DNA from: CBDBES01 sp965204465
GTDB taxonomy: Bacteria; Spirochaetota; Leptospiria; Turneriellales; CBDBES01
Reading direction: 5' to 3'
Length of the DNA stretch: 64,000 bases
Assembly (NCBI GenBank): GCA_965204465.1
Contig: CBDBES010000002.1
Span: 558,001-622,000 of the forward strand
The first letter of the stretch is position 1. The number at the start of each line of letters is the position of its first letter. Under the pieces are notes generated by a model. That model did no database searches and was not told where the DNA came from. It saw only the letters and a list, made by a program, of their open reading frames with translations. The translations under genes were made by a program, and so were the position numbers. Positions 46,706 to 55,778 of this stretch are shown piece by piece.

Positions 46706-46784
46706 AGCTTGTTGTGTTCATAGTTCAAATATAGTGGAATGGCATTCAATTCGTTTAGCTCTTGATCTATGCCTCAGGATCGTA

Positions 46785-47771
46785 CTATGCAGAGATAACT
46801 AGATATAGTAAATAGATAAAATAGGTGACTATGAATATGATTCCATGTACTTTATTCAATTCAGTTTTTTTATTTAAAATGATGAATAGAAAAAGAGCTA
46901 GAGAGGAAAAAAAGAGCATTAGAATATTCAAATCATTACCCGTACCTACTTTAATGGGATGTATAGTAGCAGAAGCCCCCAATACCCATAAAATATTAAA
47001 AATGTTAGACCCTACTATATTTCCAACTGAAATGTCACTATTTTTCTTATAGGCGGCTATGGAAGATGCCGCTAATTCAGGAAGAGAGGTACCTATGGCT
47101 ACAATTGTGATCCCAATAAGCACTTCGCTTATTTCAAATTTTCTGGCGAAAAAGATTGCTCCGTCAAATATCCATTTCCCTCCTAATGAAAGGCCCAATA
47201 TACCCAATACAATGTATAAAATAATTTTTATATTTGTCATATCTTTGATCATTACATCTTCCTGTACATCATGTTTAGATATTTTGAATGTATAGAAAAT
47301 AAAAACGCTAAAGAATAGGATCAAAATCAACCCATCTATTCTAGTTATCATATCCTGGGATCCTCTTCCAAAGGCAGTATCGCTTATAAGTATCCATAAT
47401 AGAATAATGATAAAAATGGAAAAAGGTATTTCCCATTTGAGAGTTCCTTTTTGTATTTTCAATGGTAATATGATCGCAGATACCCCTAAAACCAGAAGCA
47501 CATTGGCAATATTGCTTCCAATTACATTGCCAAAAGCAAGTCCAGGGCTACCCCCAAGGCTGGCAACTACATTGATCACAAACTCAGGAGCAGAAGTACC
47601 TAAAGCAACAATGGTTAATCCAATGACCAATTGAGAAACATTGATTTTTTTCGCCATAGAAGCACATCCATCAATGAAAAGATGCGCCCCCCGAATGAGT
47701 ATATAAAAGCCAAGTGGAAATAAAAAACAATTCTTCCAAAGAGGATCTATTTCAGGAAAAAAAGAAGCCAT
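46785..47771 (-). CDS. CaCA-family calcium/sodium:proton antiporter
   Basis: A 328-residue inner-membrane exchanger with the duplicated alpha-repeats: GLTIVALGTSAPEFVINVVA (about 48-67) with GNVIGSNIANVL, and GITIVAIGTSLPELAASSIA with GNIVGSNIFNIL in the second half. About ten transmembrane helices. It resembles YrbG. It lies 6 bp after secF, and is likely co-transcribed. Confidence 0.94.
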   Translation of the reverse strand: MASFFPEIDPLWKNCFLFPLGFYILIRGAHLFIDGCASMAKKINVSQLVIGLTIVALGTSAPEFVINVVASLGGSPGLAFGNVIGSNIANVLLVLGVSAIILPLKIQKGTLKWEIPFSIFIIILLWILISDTAFGRGSQDMITRIDGLILILFFSVFIFYTFKISKHDVQEDVMIKDMTNIKIILYIVLGILGLSLGGKWIFDGAIFFARKFEISEVLIGITIVAIGTSLPELAASSIAAYKKNSDISVGNIVGSNIFNILWVLGASATIHPIKVGTGNDLNILMLFFSSLALFLFIILNKKTELNKVHGIIFIVTYFIYLLYLVISA

Positions 47772-47777
47772 TATCTG

Positions 47778-48722
47778 CTATCGATTAGAGAACTTATTCC
47801 AGATAACAACCACAGGGCTGGCAATGAAAACAGAAGAATAGGTACCAATGATCACACCTAGTATCAATACAAAAGCCATATCATTTAAGCCTTCTCCGCC
47901 TAATAAATATACTGTTCCTACAGCAATCAAGGTGGTTAAAGAGGTGATCAATGTTCTACTCAGGGAGGCAGTAATGGATTTATTTACTAAATGTTCAATA
48001 CCCACCGTATCACTTCCGCTTGTATTCTCTCTTATACGATCAAATACAACAATGGTATCATTGATCGAATATCCCAGAATGGTCAGTAAAGCAGCCACAA
48101 CAGGGATAGAAAGAGGTATGCCTAAATACCCGATCAATCCCAAAGACATGAATAGATCATGCAATAGGGCTATCATTGCGCCTAATGCAAAATTAAAATG
48201 AAATCTAAAGGAAACATAAAATATGATCAATACCAATGCGATCAATAGTAATTTAATGGCTGATTTTTGCAAGAAAGCACCTATCGTGGGGCCTACCTTA
48301 CTAGCGCTTAAAAAAACTATTTTAAGAGGATCTTTTGAAGACATTTGATTTACCATTAAATATTTCAGATAATCAATACTATTTACAGAAAGATCTGCCT
48401 GGTTTAATTTACTCTTTTCTTTTTCAGCCCTTGCCTGCAGATCTACTTCTTGCTTGGAATCAATTTCTATTTTAATGACATCCTTGCTTTCTTTTGCGGC
48501 TTCTTGTATCGTAGCTTCTATTTTATTCTTCTGAAAAAAGTCTTTTAGTTTTTGAATATCTACCTTTTCATTTTTTTGCATTTCAATCTTGGTTCCCCCA
48601 GCAAAATCGATGCCTTTTTTAAATCCTTTATTGTGAGCGTTCGTATAATAAAAAATATATGCCATTAGAATAGTAGATGCGGATAAACTGATCCATTTTA
48701 ATTTCATGAATGGCAATATCAT
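47778..48722 (-). CDS. secF: protein translocase subunit SecF
   Basis: An RND-family partner of SecD that uses the proton gradient to drive late protein export. TM1 is followed by GIDFAGGTKIEMQ; the C-terminal half contains five helices with LTILGYSINDTIVVFDRIRE (about 210-230). The 314-residue length is typical. The start overlaps the secD stop by 4 bp (ATGA), indicating coupling. Confidence 0.96.
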   Translation of the reverse strand: MILPFMKLKWISLSASTILMAYIFYYTNAHNKGFKKGIDFAGGTKIEMQKNEKVDIQKLKDFFQKNKIEATIQEAAKESKDVIKIEIDSKQEVDLQARAEKEKSKLNQADLSVNSIDYLKYLMVNQMSSKDPLKIVFLSASKVGPTIGAFLQKSAIKLLLIALVLIIFYVSFRFHFNFALGAMIALLHDLFMSLGLIGYLGIPLSIPVVAALLTILGYSINDTIVVFDRIRENTSGSDTVGIEHLVNKSITASLSRTLITSLTTLIAVGTVYLLGGEGLNDMAFVLILGVIIGTYSSVFIASPVVVIWNKFSNR

Positions 48723-50635
48723 AGCGCCCCTCCTTGTATTGCCTTTTTACGATAAAAACCGAGTGGTATTTTTCTAATATTAATACCATAAGCCATAAAG
48801 AAGAAAATATTACGAGTAATATAAAGAGATGTAAACAAGGATGATAATATACCAACGAATAGAGTGATCGCAAATCCCTTTATGGGGCCTATACCAAATT
48901 GAGAAAGTACGATCGCCGCTAATAAGGTAGTTAAATTACTATCCACTATGGCAATACTAGCCCTTTCGAATGCATTTGATATGGCCGCCTTTACGCTTTT
49001 TTGTCTATTGAGTTCTTCTCTAATTCTTTCATAGATGATCACATTGGCGTCCACTGCCATCCCAAGAGTAAGCACAATACCTGCTAAACCAGGAAGAGTG
49101 ATCGTAAAATCCATTAAGGCTAAAATGGAAGACATGAATAGTAGATTGAGCACCAATGCAATATTTGCAATAATACCGGCTAAATGGTAATACAATATCA
49201 TAAAAATACTTACCCCGATGAGGCCTATCAAAATAGCATATACCCCTTTTGTAATAGATTCTTTCCCAAGGGTTGGCCCAATGGAACTCTCTTGTACAAT
49301 GTTCATGGGAACAGGTAATGCGCCCTCTTTTATGATCAAGGCCAGGTCTTTTGCTTCCTGTGGGGTAAAACCACCTGAGATTTGAGCAGAACCAGTTAAA
49401 ATAGGCTCATTTATATTCGGGGCAGAAAGAATTTTCTCATCTATGATGATGGCCATCCTTCTACCCACATTATTAGAGGTGATCTGTCCAAATAATTTAG
49501 TTCCTTCCGGAGTTAAACGGAAATTGATCGTATTCTGAAGACTATCTGGATTAAAGCCTACAAATGTACTGGGAGAAATATGATCTCCTGAAAGGGATTC
49601 CTTTCTTTCAAGCACCATAAAATATTGTGGTTCTAATCTGTTTTTAACATCACCTTTGATTTTGCTCCAAAGTACAAATAGACCGTATTCGCCTGAAAGA
49701 TTTATTTTACGTTCAATCTCACGCAAATATTTTTCTCGTGTTTTTACACTATTTAATTTTTGATATTCCTGAAAGTATTGCATTGCCTGGTTCGTATAAG
49801 GAGTCGGATCGGGTTCTGCTAAATGATAGGATACCCTGGCGGTTGATTTAATGATCCTCTTTGCCTGTTCAGGAGAGGCCACTCCAGGAAGGGATATTTC
49901 AATTTTATCTTCACCCTGCAATCGGATCAATGGTTCTGAAACCCCTGTTTTATCTACCCTGGATCGGATTATTTCAAGAGCACCTTCTATATACCCTTTT
50001 TTTTCTTCATCCGTCAACTCAAGTAAGTTCAGCACTCTATCCCTATCATCTATAAGCCCTTGCTTTACGTCTTTGTCTTTTTCTTCATCTATTTTTTTAT
50101 TCAATTGAGCTATATGGTCGGGAGAATATTGCTTCTTTAACTGGGACTTTAATTTTTCAAAGTCTGCCTCCATAAGAAGATTCATTCCTCCTTGTAAGTC
50201 TAAACCTAATTTGAATGGCTTGGCCTTTAGATTTTGCTCCGACCAAATAGGACTTAATTTAGTTCTTTGTAGATCGACTCCTTTCAGGCGGCCAATTTCA
50301 TTGATAAAAGCAGTTTGGATAAACCGACCATATATATTGATAAACCTTTCTTTGGATTGTTCTACTAAACCAGAACCTTCAGAAACAATCTGTTCAATCT
50401 CTTCTTCTGATTTTGGTTTTTTTTTGATCTCTTCGGATACTTTCCATGTATATCTGTCTTTATAGTTTTTTTCTAAATAAGTAAATACATTTTGGATTGT
50501 TTCTTCAGATTGAACCGGACTCAGATCAGGGTCTAAATAAACGTTCAAAGTTCTTACTGCCAGGTTTGGCCAGACAAGTATGAATGCTATTGTAATGGAT
50601 ATCGCTATTATAATGAAATTAGTTCTTATCTTCAT
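48719..50635 (-). CDS. secD: protein translocase subunit SecD
   Basis: 638 residues. TM1 near the N terminus, the D1/D4 signature GLDLQGGMNLLMEAD (about 143), the P1 periplasmic domain with IIRSRVDKTGVSEPLIRLQG, and the C-terminal RND helices with VLTLGMAVDANVIIYERIREE (about 520). The order yajC, small membrane protein, secD, secF matches other spirochaete sec clusters in outline. Confidence 0.97.
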   Translation of the reverse strand: MKIRTNFIIIAISITIAFILVWPNLAVRTLNVYLDPDLSPVQSEETIQNVFTYLEKNYKDRYTWKVSEEIKKKPKSEEEIEQIVSEGSGLVEQSKERFINIYGRFIQTAFINEIGRLKGVDLQRTKLSPIWSEQNLKAKPFKLGLDLQGGMNLLMEADFEKLKSQLKKQYSPDHIAQLNKKIDEEKDKDVKQGLIDDRDRVLNLLELTDEEKKGYIEGALEIIRSRVDKTGVSEPLIRLQGEDKIEISLPGVASPEQAKRIIKSTARVSYHLAEPDPTPYTNQAMQYFQEYQKLNSVKTREKYLREIERKINLSGEYGLFVLWSKIKGDVKNRLEPQYFMVLERKESLSGDHISPSTFVGFNPDSLQNTINFRLTPEGTKLFGQITSNNVGRRMAIIIDEKILSAPNINEPILTGSAQISGGFTPQEAKDLALIIKEGALPVPMNIVQESSIGPTLGKESITKGVYAILIGLIGVSIFMILYYHLAGIIANIALVLNLLFMSSILALMDFTITLPGLAGIVLTLGMAVDANVIIYERIREELNRQKSVKAAISNAFERASIAIVDSNLTTLLAAIVLSQFGIGPIKGFAITLFVGILSSLFTSLYITRNIFFFMAYGINIRKIPLGFYRKKAIQGGAL

Positions 50636-50648
50636 ATTCTGTTTCTCT

Positions 50649-51074
50649 TTATGTTTTAGAAGAACGTTTTACTTTATAGCGATAAAAAATAAAAATAAAT
50701 AAAATAAAAGCAAATAGATATACTCTTGACATAGAGAAAAGATTTTCATACTTTTTTTCTTCTATCTGGACAAGTTTATTGAAATCTTCTTTTAGCTCCG
50801 TTAAATTACTTTTGTCTACAAAATTATTTTCTTTTTTCTCAGTTTTCTCAGTCTCTTTTGCTTTTTCCGATACCGGGCCTGATTCGGAAGGTAATATTAA
50901 TTTCTTTTTATTTTGCATTCCGGGTAAGTATGAATTTTCATATAATAGAGAAGGGTTTTCAGGAACATTTTCAAGGAGTTTGCCAGACTTTTGCGCGTAT
51001 ATAAAATTACTATTTAATAATATTATAAAAAAAAATAGAGATCTTTTAGTAAGACTCGTATATTTTTTATTCAT
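50649..51074 (-). CDS. unknown bitopic membrane protein in the sec cluster
   Basis: 141 residues with a signal peptide (hydrophobic 12-27, ending YAQ), a charged KETEKTEKKENN region, a short coiled segment, then a C-terminal transmembrane helix (about 113-131) with a basic cytoplasmic tail. The layout (signal sequence, periplasmic linker, C-terminal helix, RYKVKR tail) resembles small flagellar or secretion accessory proteins, such as FliO in topology, but no sequence motif supports that. It lies 13 bp before secD. Confidence 0.6.
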   Translation of the reverse strand: MNKKYTSLTKRSLFFFIILLNSNFIYAQKSGKLLENVPENPSLLYENSYLPGMQNKKKLILPSESGPVSEKAKETEKTEKKENNFVDKSNLTELKEDFNKLVQIEEKKYENLFSMSRVYLFAFILFIFIFYRYKVKRSSKT

Positions 51075-51173
51075 TTATATTTATGATCGTAAATCTATAT
51101 TTTCACAGAATTTTAATGGCTAAAATAACTTTCCAGCGATGTACCTACGAATTATGCGCCTATACCACATAAA

Positions 51174-51602
51174 TTATGGATTTTTTATTTGTTCTTTGGA
51201 ACCAGGATTCACAAGCTCTATCGCATTAATACTCATCTCTATATTTACCTTATCTGCTATTTTTACCATTGCAATACCCTTGGAATCTTGTAGTCCGGTG
51301 ACAGTACCTATTATACCTCCTTTACTTACTATTTTATCTCCTTTTGCAAGATTTCTTAGCATTTTCTGACGGTTTTTTTCTTTCTTTTGCTGAGGCCTCA
51401 ATAGCAAAAAATATAATACAACAATAAAAAGAACCGGGAATAATAATTGCATGAAAGGAGATGGGGACGGGTTCCCTGGATCATTTGCAGGATTATTGGA
51501 AGCAGGGTCGCCCTTAGTCGTTTGACTGATCCCTTTTTGACCCGTTGTAGGTGCTGCTTGGGCTAATTGTAAGTAAATAGTTTCTTTATCTGTTTCAAAC
51601 AT
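51174..51602 (-). CDS. yajC: preprotein translocase subunit YajC
   Basis: A small accessory membrane protein of SecDF. It has one transmembrane helix (LLFPVLFIVVLYFLLLRPQQKKEK) followed by the typical LRNLAKGDKIVSKGGIIGTV core. The open frame extends further upstream to 51698, into the dispersed repeat, but the ATG at 51602 (MFETDKETIYLQ) gives a normal protein; the extra residues are repeat-derived. Confidence 0.94.
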   Translation of the reverse strand: MFETDKETIYLQLAQAAPTTGQKGISQTTKGDPASNNPANDPGNPSPSPFMQLLFPVLFIVVLYFLLLRPQQKKEKNRQKMLRNLAKGDKIVSKGGIIGTVTGLQDSKGIAMVKIADKVNIEMSINAIELVNPGSKEQIKNP

Positions 51603-51680
51603 TATGGCTATATAAAAAATATATACTCTGTATGTCAATATAAATAAAAATTTATATGGAACAGAATGGAAAGAACGAAA

Positions 51681-51835
51681 GAGCCTGTGCCTCAACACAG
51701 AAGAATAATTTACTACATTGTAATCTATATCGTATTTTTTGTTCCCGAAGGTTTTTTGATATTTTTTCTCGAAAATACGAAATAATTTCCTAATTTCCTG
51801 ATCTATACAAGCTGTTCCCGTATCATTTTGCTAAA
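51681..51835 (-). repeat. 155-bp dispersed repeat, copy 2
   Basis: Matches 16552-16705 except for two substitutions and one extra base. On the minus strand it reads open through KLFRIFEKKYQKTFG and NVVNYSSVLRHRLF into the false upstream extension of yajC. It abuts the transposase remnant. Confidence 0.88.
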
Positions 51836-51844
51836 ATTGAAGGT

Positions 51845-52055
51845 TATTGCAGCGATTTTTACCTCTATTCTCGCCTTCTGAATCCCTCTGAGCAATAGCT
51901 CCCTAAATCAGAAGCATTTGCCTTGATTTTAGTTCCATCTACAGAAAAGGATTCACGTCAATTGTATCCAAAAGCTTAACAAATGCATAAATTTCGTGAT
52001 TCTTATCAAGATCATCTCCCAGAGTACGGGAAAATATCATAAGTTGATCTAAGAC
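51845..52055 (-). mobile_element. degenerate IS1182-like transposase fragment
   Basis: Minus-strand translation gives FSVDGTKIKANAS, a hallmark of IS1182-family DDE transposases. It is preceded in another frame by DKNHEIYAFVKLLD, matching the conserved N-terminal segment with its HxxY-like motif. A stop (TAG) and a frame change or deletion separate them, and the C-terminal catalytic half is absent. It is a dead remnant. Confidence 0.75.
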
Positions 52056-52058
52056 CGG

Positions 52059-52490
52059 TCAATTTGAATTATTTTGGCATTTTTTAAGACCAAACCAATA
52101 AGACAATCTATATCTCTGTTTCGTAATAATAAAGTAAATAAGCATTTCAAACAGAAGTAGTATAGGAAATGAATAAATGAATATGACGATCATGGAATAA
52201 GGAAAGTAGTACATAAAAAAATGATTGATGCAAAAGACACCTCCTCTTACTCTTTTTATCTTTCCCTTGGATGAAAAATATTTTTTATGGGGGAAAGAAT
52301 AGATTTTTTTAGAGCATTTTTCATGGTTAAGACCATACTCTAAGAGCTTTTCTTCCGGAAAATGTTGATAAGGTATCATATTGAATTTCTGTTTGTGATC
52401 TGTTTTTTTGATTCTTTGTATAAAGTAGTTGCATATTCCACAGTCCCCATCATACAACATATAAAATAAACTATTCTTGTTCTGATGCAT
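52059..52490 (-). CDS. DCC-family (DUF393) thiol-disulfide oxidoreductase-like protein
   Basis: 143 residues with the family signature YDGDCGICNYF near the N terminus (DxxCxxC), an internal GGVFCINHFF, and a hydrophobic C-terminal stretch (about 90-120). The DCC name reflects the conserved residues; redox function is predicted only. Its stop lies at the edge of the transposase remnant, but the frame is intact. Confidence 0.85.
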   Translation of the reverse strand: MHQNKNSLFYMLYDGDCGICNYFIQRIKKTDHKQKFNMIPYQHFPEEKLLEYGLNHEKCSKKIYSFPHKKYFSSKGKIKRVRGGVFCINHFFMYYFPYSMIVIFIYSFPILLLFEMLIYFIITKQRYRLSYWFGLKKCQNNSN

Positions 52491-52626
52491 TTCAGAATTC
52501 TAATCCAGTAGCCATAGATCATTCCTTTTGACAAGTTCTAAAAAATTAGTTTTCTTGATCTGGCATATAATTCTAATTTACAATATACTTTGAAATTATA
52601 CTATGGCAATTGGATTTATTAATTTT

Positions 52627-52719
52627 ATGCCAAGCGGAAAAAAAAGAAAACGCTGGAAGATAGCAAATCATAAGCGTAAAAAGAAAAAAAGAGCACATCG
52701 CCACAAAAAGAAAAAATAG
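52627..52719 (+). CDS. mS38/AURKAIP1-COX24-domain small basic ribosome-associated protein
   Basis: A 30-codon gene too short for most gene finders. The peptide begins MPSGKKRKRW and consists almost entirely of Lys, Arg and His, with KIANHKRKKKK and RAHRHKKKK. This matches the bacterial family named after human AURKAIP1 and yeast Cox24, the mitochondrial small-subunit protein mS38. The family occurs in Bacteroidetes and spirochaetes. An in-frame ATG at 52603 would add eight residues. It is followed after 24 bp by the MoxR gene. Confidence 0.82.
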   Translation: MPSGKKRKRWKIANHKRKKKKRAHRHKKKK

Positions 52720-52743
52720 TCTGATATTAAAAAAAAATTTAAA

Positions 52744-53739
52744 ATGGCAAAAAGTTCTTCTGATTTGGAACGCGCTGAAGAGATACTAGATTTCCGCAAT
52801 AAAACTCAGAAATTAGCTGCAGAACAACTCATTGGCTATGAATATTTAATTGACGATTTTTTGACCACCTTTCTTTGCAATGGTCATACTCTTTTAATAG
52901 GTCTGCCAGGTTTAGGCAAAACACTACTGATCAAAACGTTAAGCGCAATATGGGGCCTTGATTTTAGCAGAATCCAATTTACTCCAGATCTATTGCCTGC
53001 CGATATCACTGGCACGGAGATATTACAGGAAAAACCAGGTAAAAGTGGAAAGATGGAAAGAATATTTGAATTTCAAAAGGGGCCTGTTTTTGCCAACCTG
53101 ATTCTGGCAGATGAAATTAACCGTACACCTCCAAAAACGCAAAGTGCTTTATTACAGGCAATGGAAGAAAAAGAAATCACTGTGGGACACCGTACAATGC
53201 CTATGCCAGACCCATTCATGGTTATGGCGACTCAGAATCCAATAGAAATGGAAGGTACTTATAATTTGCCTGAGGCGCAATTGGATCGCTTTTTCATGTC
53301 CCTTAAAATTGAATACCCTGAGTATAAAAATGAGTTAATAATAGCCATGCTTTCTGACCAGCAGAAAGATAAATTACAAAAAATCAAACCCATTGCAGAT
53401 CCAAAGAAAATAATTGAATGGAGAAAATTAGTAGATAGGGTGCCTTTACCAGAGAGTATTTTAGTAAAAATTGTAAATTCCGTAAGAAGAACAAGACCAA
53501 ATTCTGATCTTATGATCGCTAAAAGATATATTGAATATGGCGCAGGCCCTAGGGCGACTCAATTTCTGGTAAAGGCAGTAAAGGCCAGAACTCTTTTAAG
53601 GGGAGAGAAAATTGTAACTGAAGAAATGATATCAGAGGTTTTTAAAAATGTATTAAGACATCGTTTATTTTTAAATTATGTAGCCTTAGCAGAGAAAATT
53701 GACGTAGATCATTGCCTGGAAGAATGCTTCTCTTATTAA
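52744..53739 (+). CDS. MoxR-family AAA+ ATPase
   Basis: A 331-residue chaperone-like ATPase. Walker A LIGLPGLGKT (about 51-60), the MoxR signature RIQFTPDLLPADITG, Walker B LILADEINRTPPKTQSALLQ, sensor 1 in MATQNPIE, and an arginine finger region LDRFFM. MoxR proteins usually assist maturation of von Willebrand factor A-domain proteins (Bat operon); no such gene follows here. Confidence 0.95.
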   Translation: MAKSSSDLERAEEILDFRNKTQKLAAEQLIGYEYLIDDFLTTFLCNGHTLLIGLPGLGKTLLIKTLSAIWGLDFSRIQFTPDLLPADITGTEILQEKPGKSGKMERIFEFQKGPVFANLILADEINRTPPKTQSALLQAMEEKEITVGHRTMPMPDPFMVMATQNPIEMEGTYNLPEAQLDRFFMSLKIEYPEYKNELIIAMLSDQQKDKLQKIKPIADPKKIIEWRKLVDRVPLPESILVKIVNSVRRTRPNSDLMIAKRYIEYGAGPRATQFLVKAVKARTLLRGEKIVTEEMISEVFKNVLRHRLFLNYVALAEKIDVDHCLEECFSY

Positions 53740-53814
53740 GAAATATATTCTAATCATCCGATAATTATTTTAATGATCAAGGTCATATCCTTTTCATCAA
53801 ATAGATAAATTAAA

Positions 53815-54594
53815 ATGAGAAGAACAAGAAAAAAAAAGCAAAGTCAAGTTATCCCTATTTTATTCACATTAGGAATTATAGGCTGGGGCTTCTTTGCGAT
53901 AGACAGACTTACGGGACAAAAGAACCAAGATAAAACAGGTCAAATTAAATTTAGCAATCTAAAGAAGGCAAAAAATCAAGACTCTTGGCTTAAAAATATA
54001 AAAGAATGGATTGCTGAACAAATGGATAAGCTAGAGGAAAAGAAGACGGTCAAAGATGAAAAATCTTCTGATCAATCTACTGTCGTATCTAAAACATATC
54101 AACCAAATACAGACCTTAAGCAAAAAATTTATTCATCGAATGAAAATATCAATTCTAAATCTGTAGACCTATACTTTTATAAGAGTAGTTCATCTAGATT
54201 TGATTTAAAAAAAGTAAAAAGAAAGGTAGGTAATATTTCTTCCCAAGACCTCTCTCATTCGGCAATCCATGCTCTTATTAAAGGCCCTACCGCAAAAGAA
54301 AAACTTCAAGAGGATCTTTTAGATTCCTTTCCAGCCAAGCCTAAACTGCTTCAAGTGAAGAGAGAGAATGATGCATTGATCTTAAATTTTGGAGAAAGTT
54401 TTGCTCAAAATATAAGCCACCAAATGATCAAACATCAGCTAAAACAGTTACTAAAAACAGCAAAACAATTCAAAGGAGTAAATAAGATCCAAATAAGGAT
54501 TAAAAATCAAATTGTATCTCAACTAGGAAATGACGGAATCATGATACCCGCTTATATTCAAGAAGGATCTTGGCCAATGGCCTATTCTTATTGA
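53815..54594 (+). CDS. GerMN-domain protein with N-terminal membrane anchor
   Basis: 259 residues: a basic N terminus (RRTRKKKQSQ), one transmembrane helix (about 11-27), a Lys/Ser-rich linker and a C-terminal GerMN domain (about 118-245). The domain shows VDLYFYK, HALIKGPTAKEK (the conserved L-x-GP-T motif), LLDSFPAKPKLLQV and ALILNFGESF. GerMN was named from spore germination proteins but occurs in non-sporeformers as a cell-envelope domain. 75 bp after moxR, same strand; possibly one operon. Confidence 0.82.
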   Translation: MRRTRKKKQSQVIPILFTLGIIGWGFFAIDRLTGQKNQDKTGQIKFSNLKKAKNQDSWLKNIKEWIAEQMDKLEEKKTVKDEKSSDQSTVVSKTYQPNTDLKQKIYSSNENINSKSVDLYFYKSSSSRFDLKKVKRKVGNISSQDLSHSAIHALIKGPTAKEKLQEDLLDSFPAKPKLLQVKRENDALILNFGESFAQNISHQMIKHQLKQLLKTAKQFKGVNKIQIRIKNQIVSQLGNDGIMIPAYIQEGSWPMAYSY

Positions 54595-54598
54595 TCGA

Positions 54599-55453
54599 TC
54601 AATTTTTCACTTTATCCGCCAAAGCCTCTTTTATTTTTGATTGTATCACAATTCTATTTTTTCCTTGTTTTTTAGCCATGTACATGGCATCATCAGCCTG
54701 TTTTAGCATATCTTCTATAGATAAAGATGCAGACGGGAAACAGGCAATTCCTATGCTTAAAGTAGTGGACCATTTATTTTTTTGGATATTCCCTAAAACT
54801 TCTTTTTGAATCCTCTCTATAGCCAGAACAGCCTCTTCCTGATTCATTTCAGGAAAAAATATGACAAATTCGTCTCCTCCAATGCGGCAGATAATATCAT
54901 ACTCACGTGTATTATTTATAATCGTATTAGACACGCTTTTTAGAAGCATATCGCCTGCAACGTGACCTAACTTATCATTTACCTTCTTGAAGTCATCGCA
55001 ATCAATATAAGCTATGGCAACCGGGGTTTTTTTTCTGCTACTGCGTATTACCTCCCTACTCGCCATTTCAAAAAAAGATTTCCTGTTTGCCAATCCAGTT
55101 AAAAAATCGGTTCTGGCGTATTGTTTTTCTATTTCAAAACGCTTCTTAAATGCAGATAAAAAGAAAACACAAAGAGAATAGCATATTCCCTTTATAATAT
55201 AGTTAGTTATAAGCATTTGCATACTCTTTTCCTGGTAATAAATAATACTTATAAACAAAGAAAAACCAATGAATAATATCACAAAAGTAATCCCGATCCA
55301 TCTGTTGAAATGCCATGTTAGATACAAAATAGGTATAAAGTATATAACATTCAAATTTATTCTCACCCCAAAGTAATAATCTGCAATAAGTACAAGAATG
55401 ACCAATAGAATGGCAACAATATGATGGATAAATTCTCTAAGAATAGGCATCAT
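54599..55453 (-). CDS. membrane diguanylate cyclase (GGDEF)
   Basis: Makes cyclic di-GMP from two GTP. Four hydrophobic helices fill residues about 8-110; the GGDEF domain (about 120-280) begins RTDFLTGLANRKSFFE. The active site is the intact IGGDEF, and the product-inhibition I-site RxxD (REYD) lies exactly five residues before GGDEF. So an active, feedback-inhibited enzyme is expected. No separate sensor domain beyond the membrane region. Its stop is 4 bp from the convergent GerMN gene. Confidence 0.95.
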   Translation of the reverse strand: MMPILREFIHHIVAILLVILVLIADYYFGVRINLNVIYFIPILYLTWHFNRWIGITFVILFIGFSLFISIIYYQEKSMQMLITNYIIKGICYSLCVFFLSAFKKRFEIEKQYARTDFLTGLANRKSFFEMASREVIRSSRKKTPVAIAYIDCDDFKKVNDKLGHVAGDMLLKSVSNTIINNTREYDIICRIGGDEFVIFFPEMNQEEAVLAIERIQKEVLGNIQKNKWSTTLSIGIACFPSASLSIEDMLKQADDAMYMAKKQGKNRIVIQSKIKEALADKVKN

Positions 55454-55778
55454 TATATTATTAGTAAGGCTTTACAGTGATTATAGATTTATTATTTCTA
55501 AAGTTACATGCTTTGCCAAGTATTTTTTACTTATTATTTTTCTAAAAAGTCATTTTTATGGTTGGTAAAAGAGTTTATCTCTTGCACTATATGCTTAATG
55601 AATGGCAAAAGTAACAGCCAGAATACAAACGGGAAGTTATAAATTTTATAAGTAAAATCCGAAATTATTCTGGACATATATACAATGATCTGTGCAGTGA
55701 CTATGTGCTGTTCTAAAAATAAAACAGGTAAATTTATAGGCAGTAGATCTATAGATCTGCAAGTGAAATTTCAGATAT
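55454..55778. other. 325-bp divergent intergenic region
   Basis: Holds TATAAT for the GGDEF gene (minus, 55485-55480) and a 14-bp palindrome near the NUDIX gene. Nothing else was recognised. Confidence 0.45.
55745..55758. promoter_or_regulatory. 14-bp perfect palindrome upstream of the NUDIX gene
   Basis: AGATCTATAGATCT is self-complementary and ends 20 nt before the ATG at 55779, a place where a repressor could act. No binding protein is known from the sequence. Confidence 0.35.

Larger units (their letters stand above)
51603..52058. other. 456-bp region of repeat and transposase debris
   Basis: Holds copy 2 of the dispersed repeat and a degenerate transposase fragment, both described separately, upstream of yajC. 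No intact gene is present. Confidence 0.7.

Noticed and set aside
51602..51698. Longer YajC N terminus
   Set aside because: The extra codons come partly from the dispersed repeat; the ATG at 51602 gives the normal YajC start.
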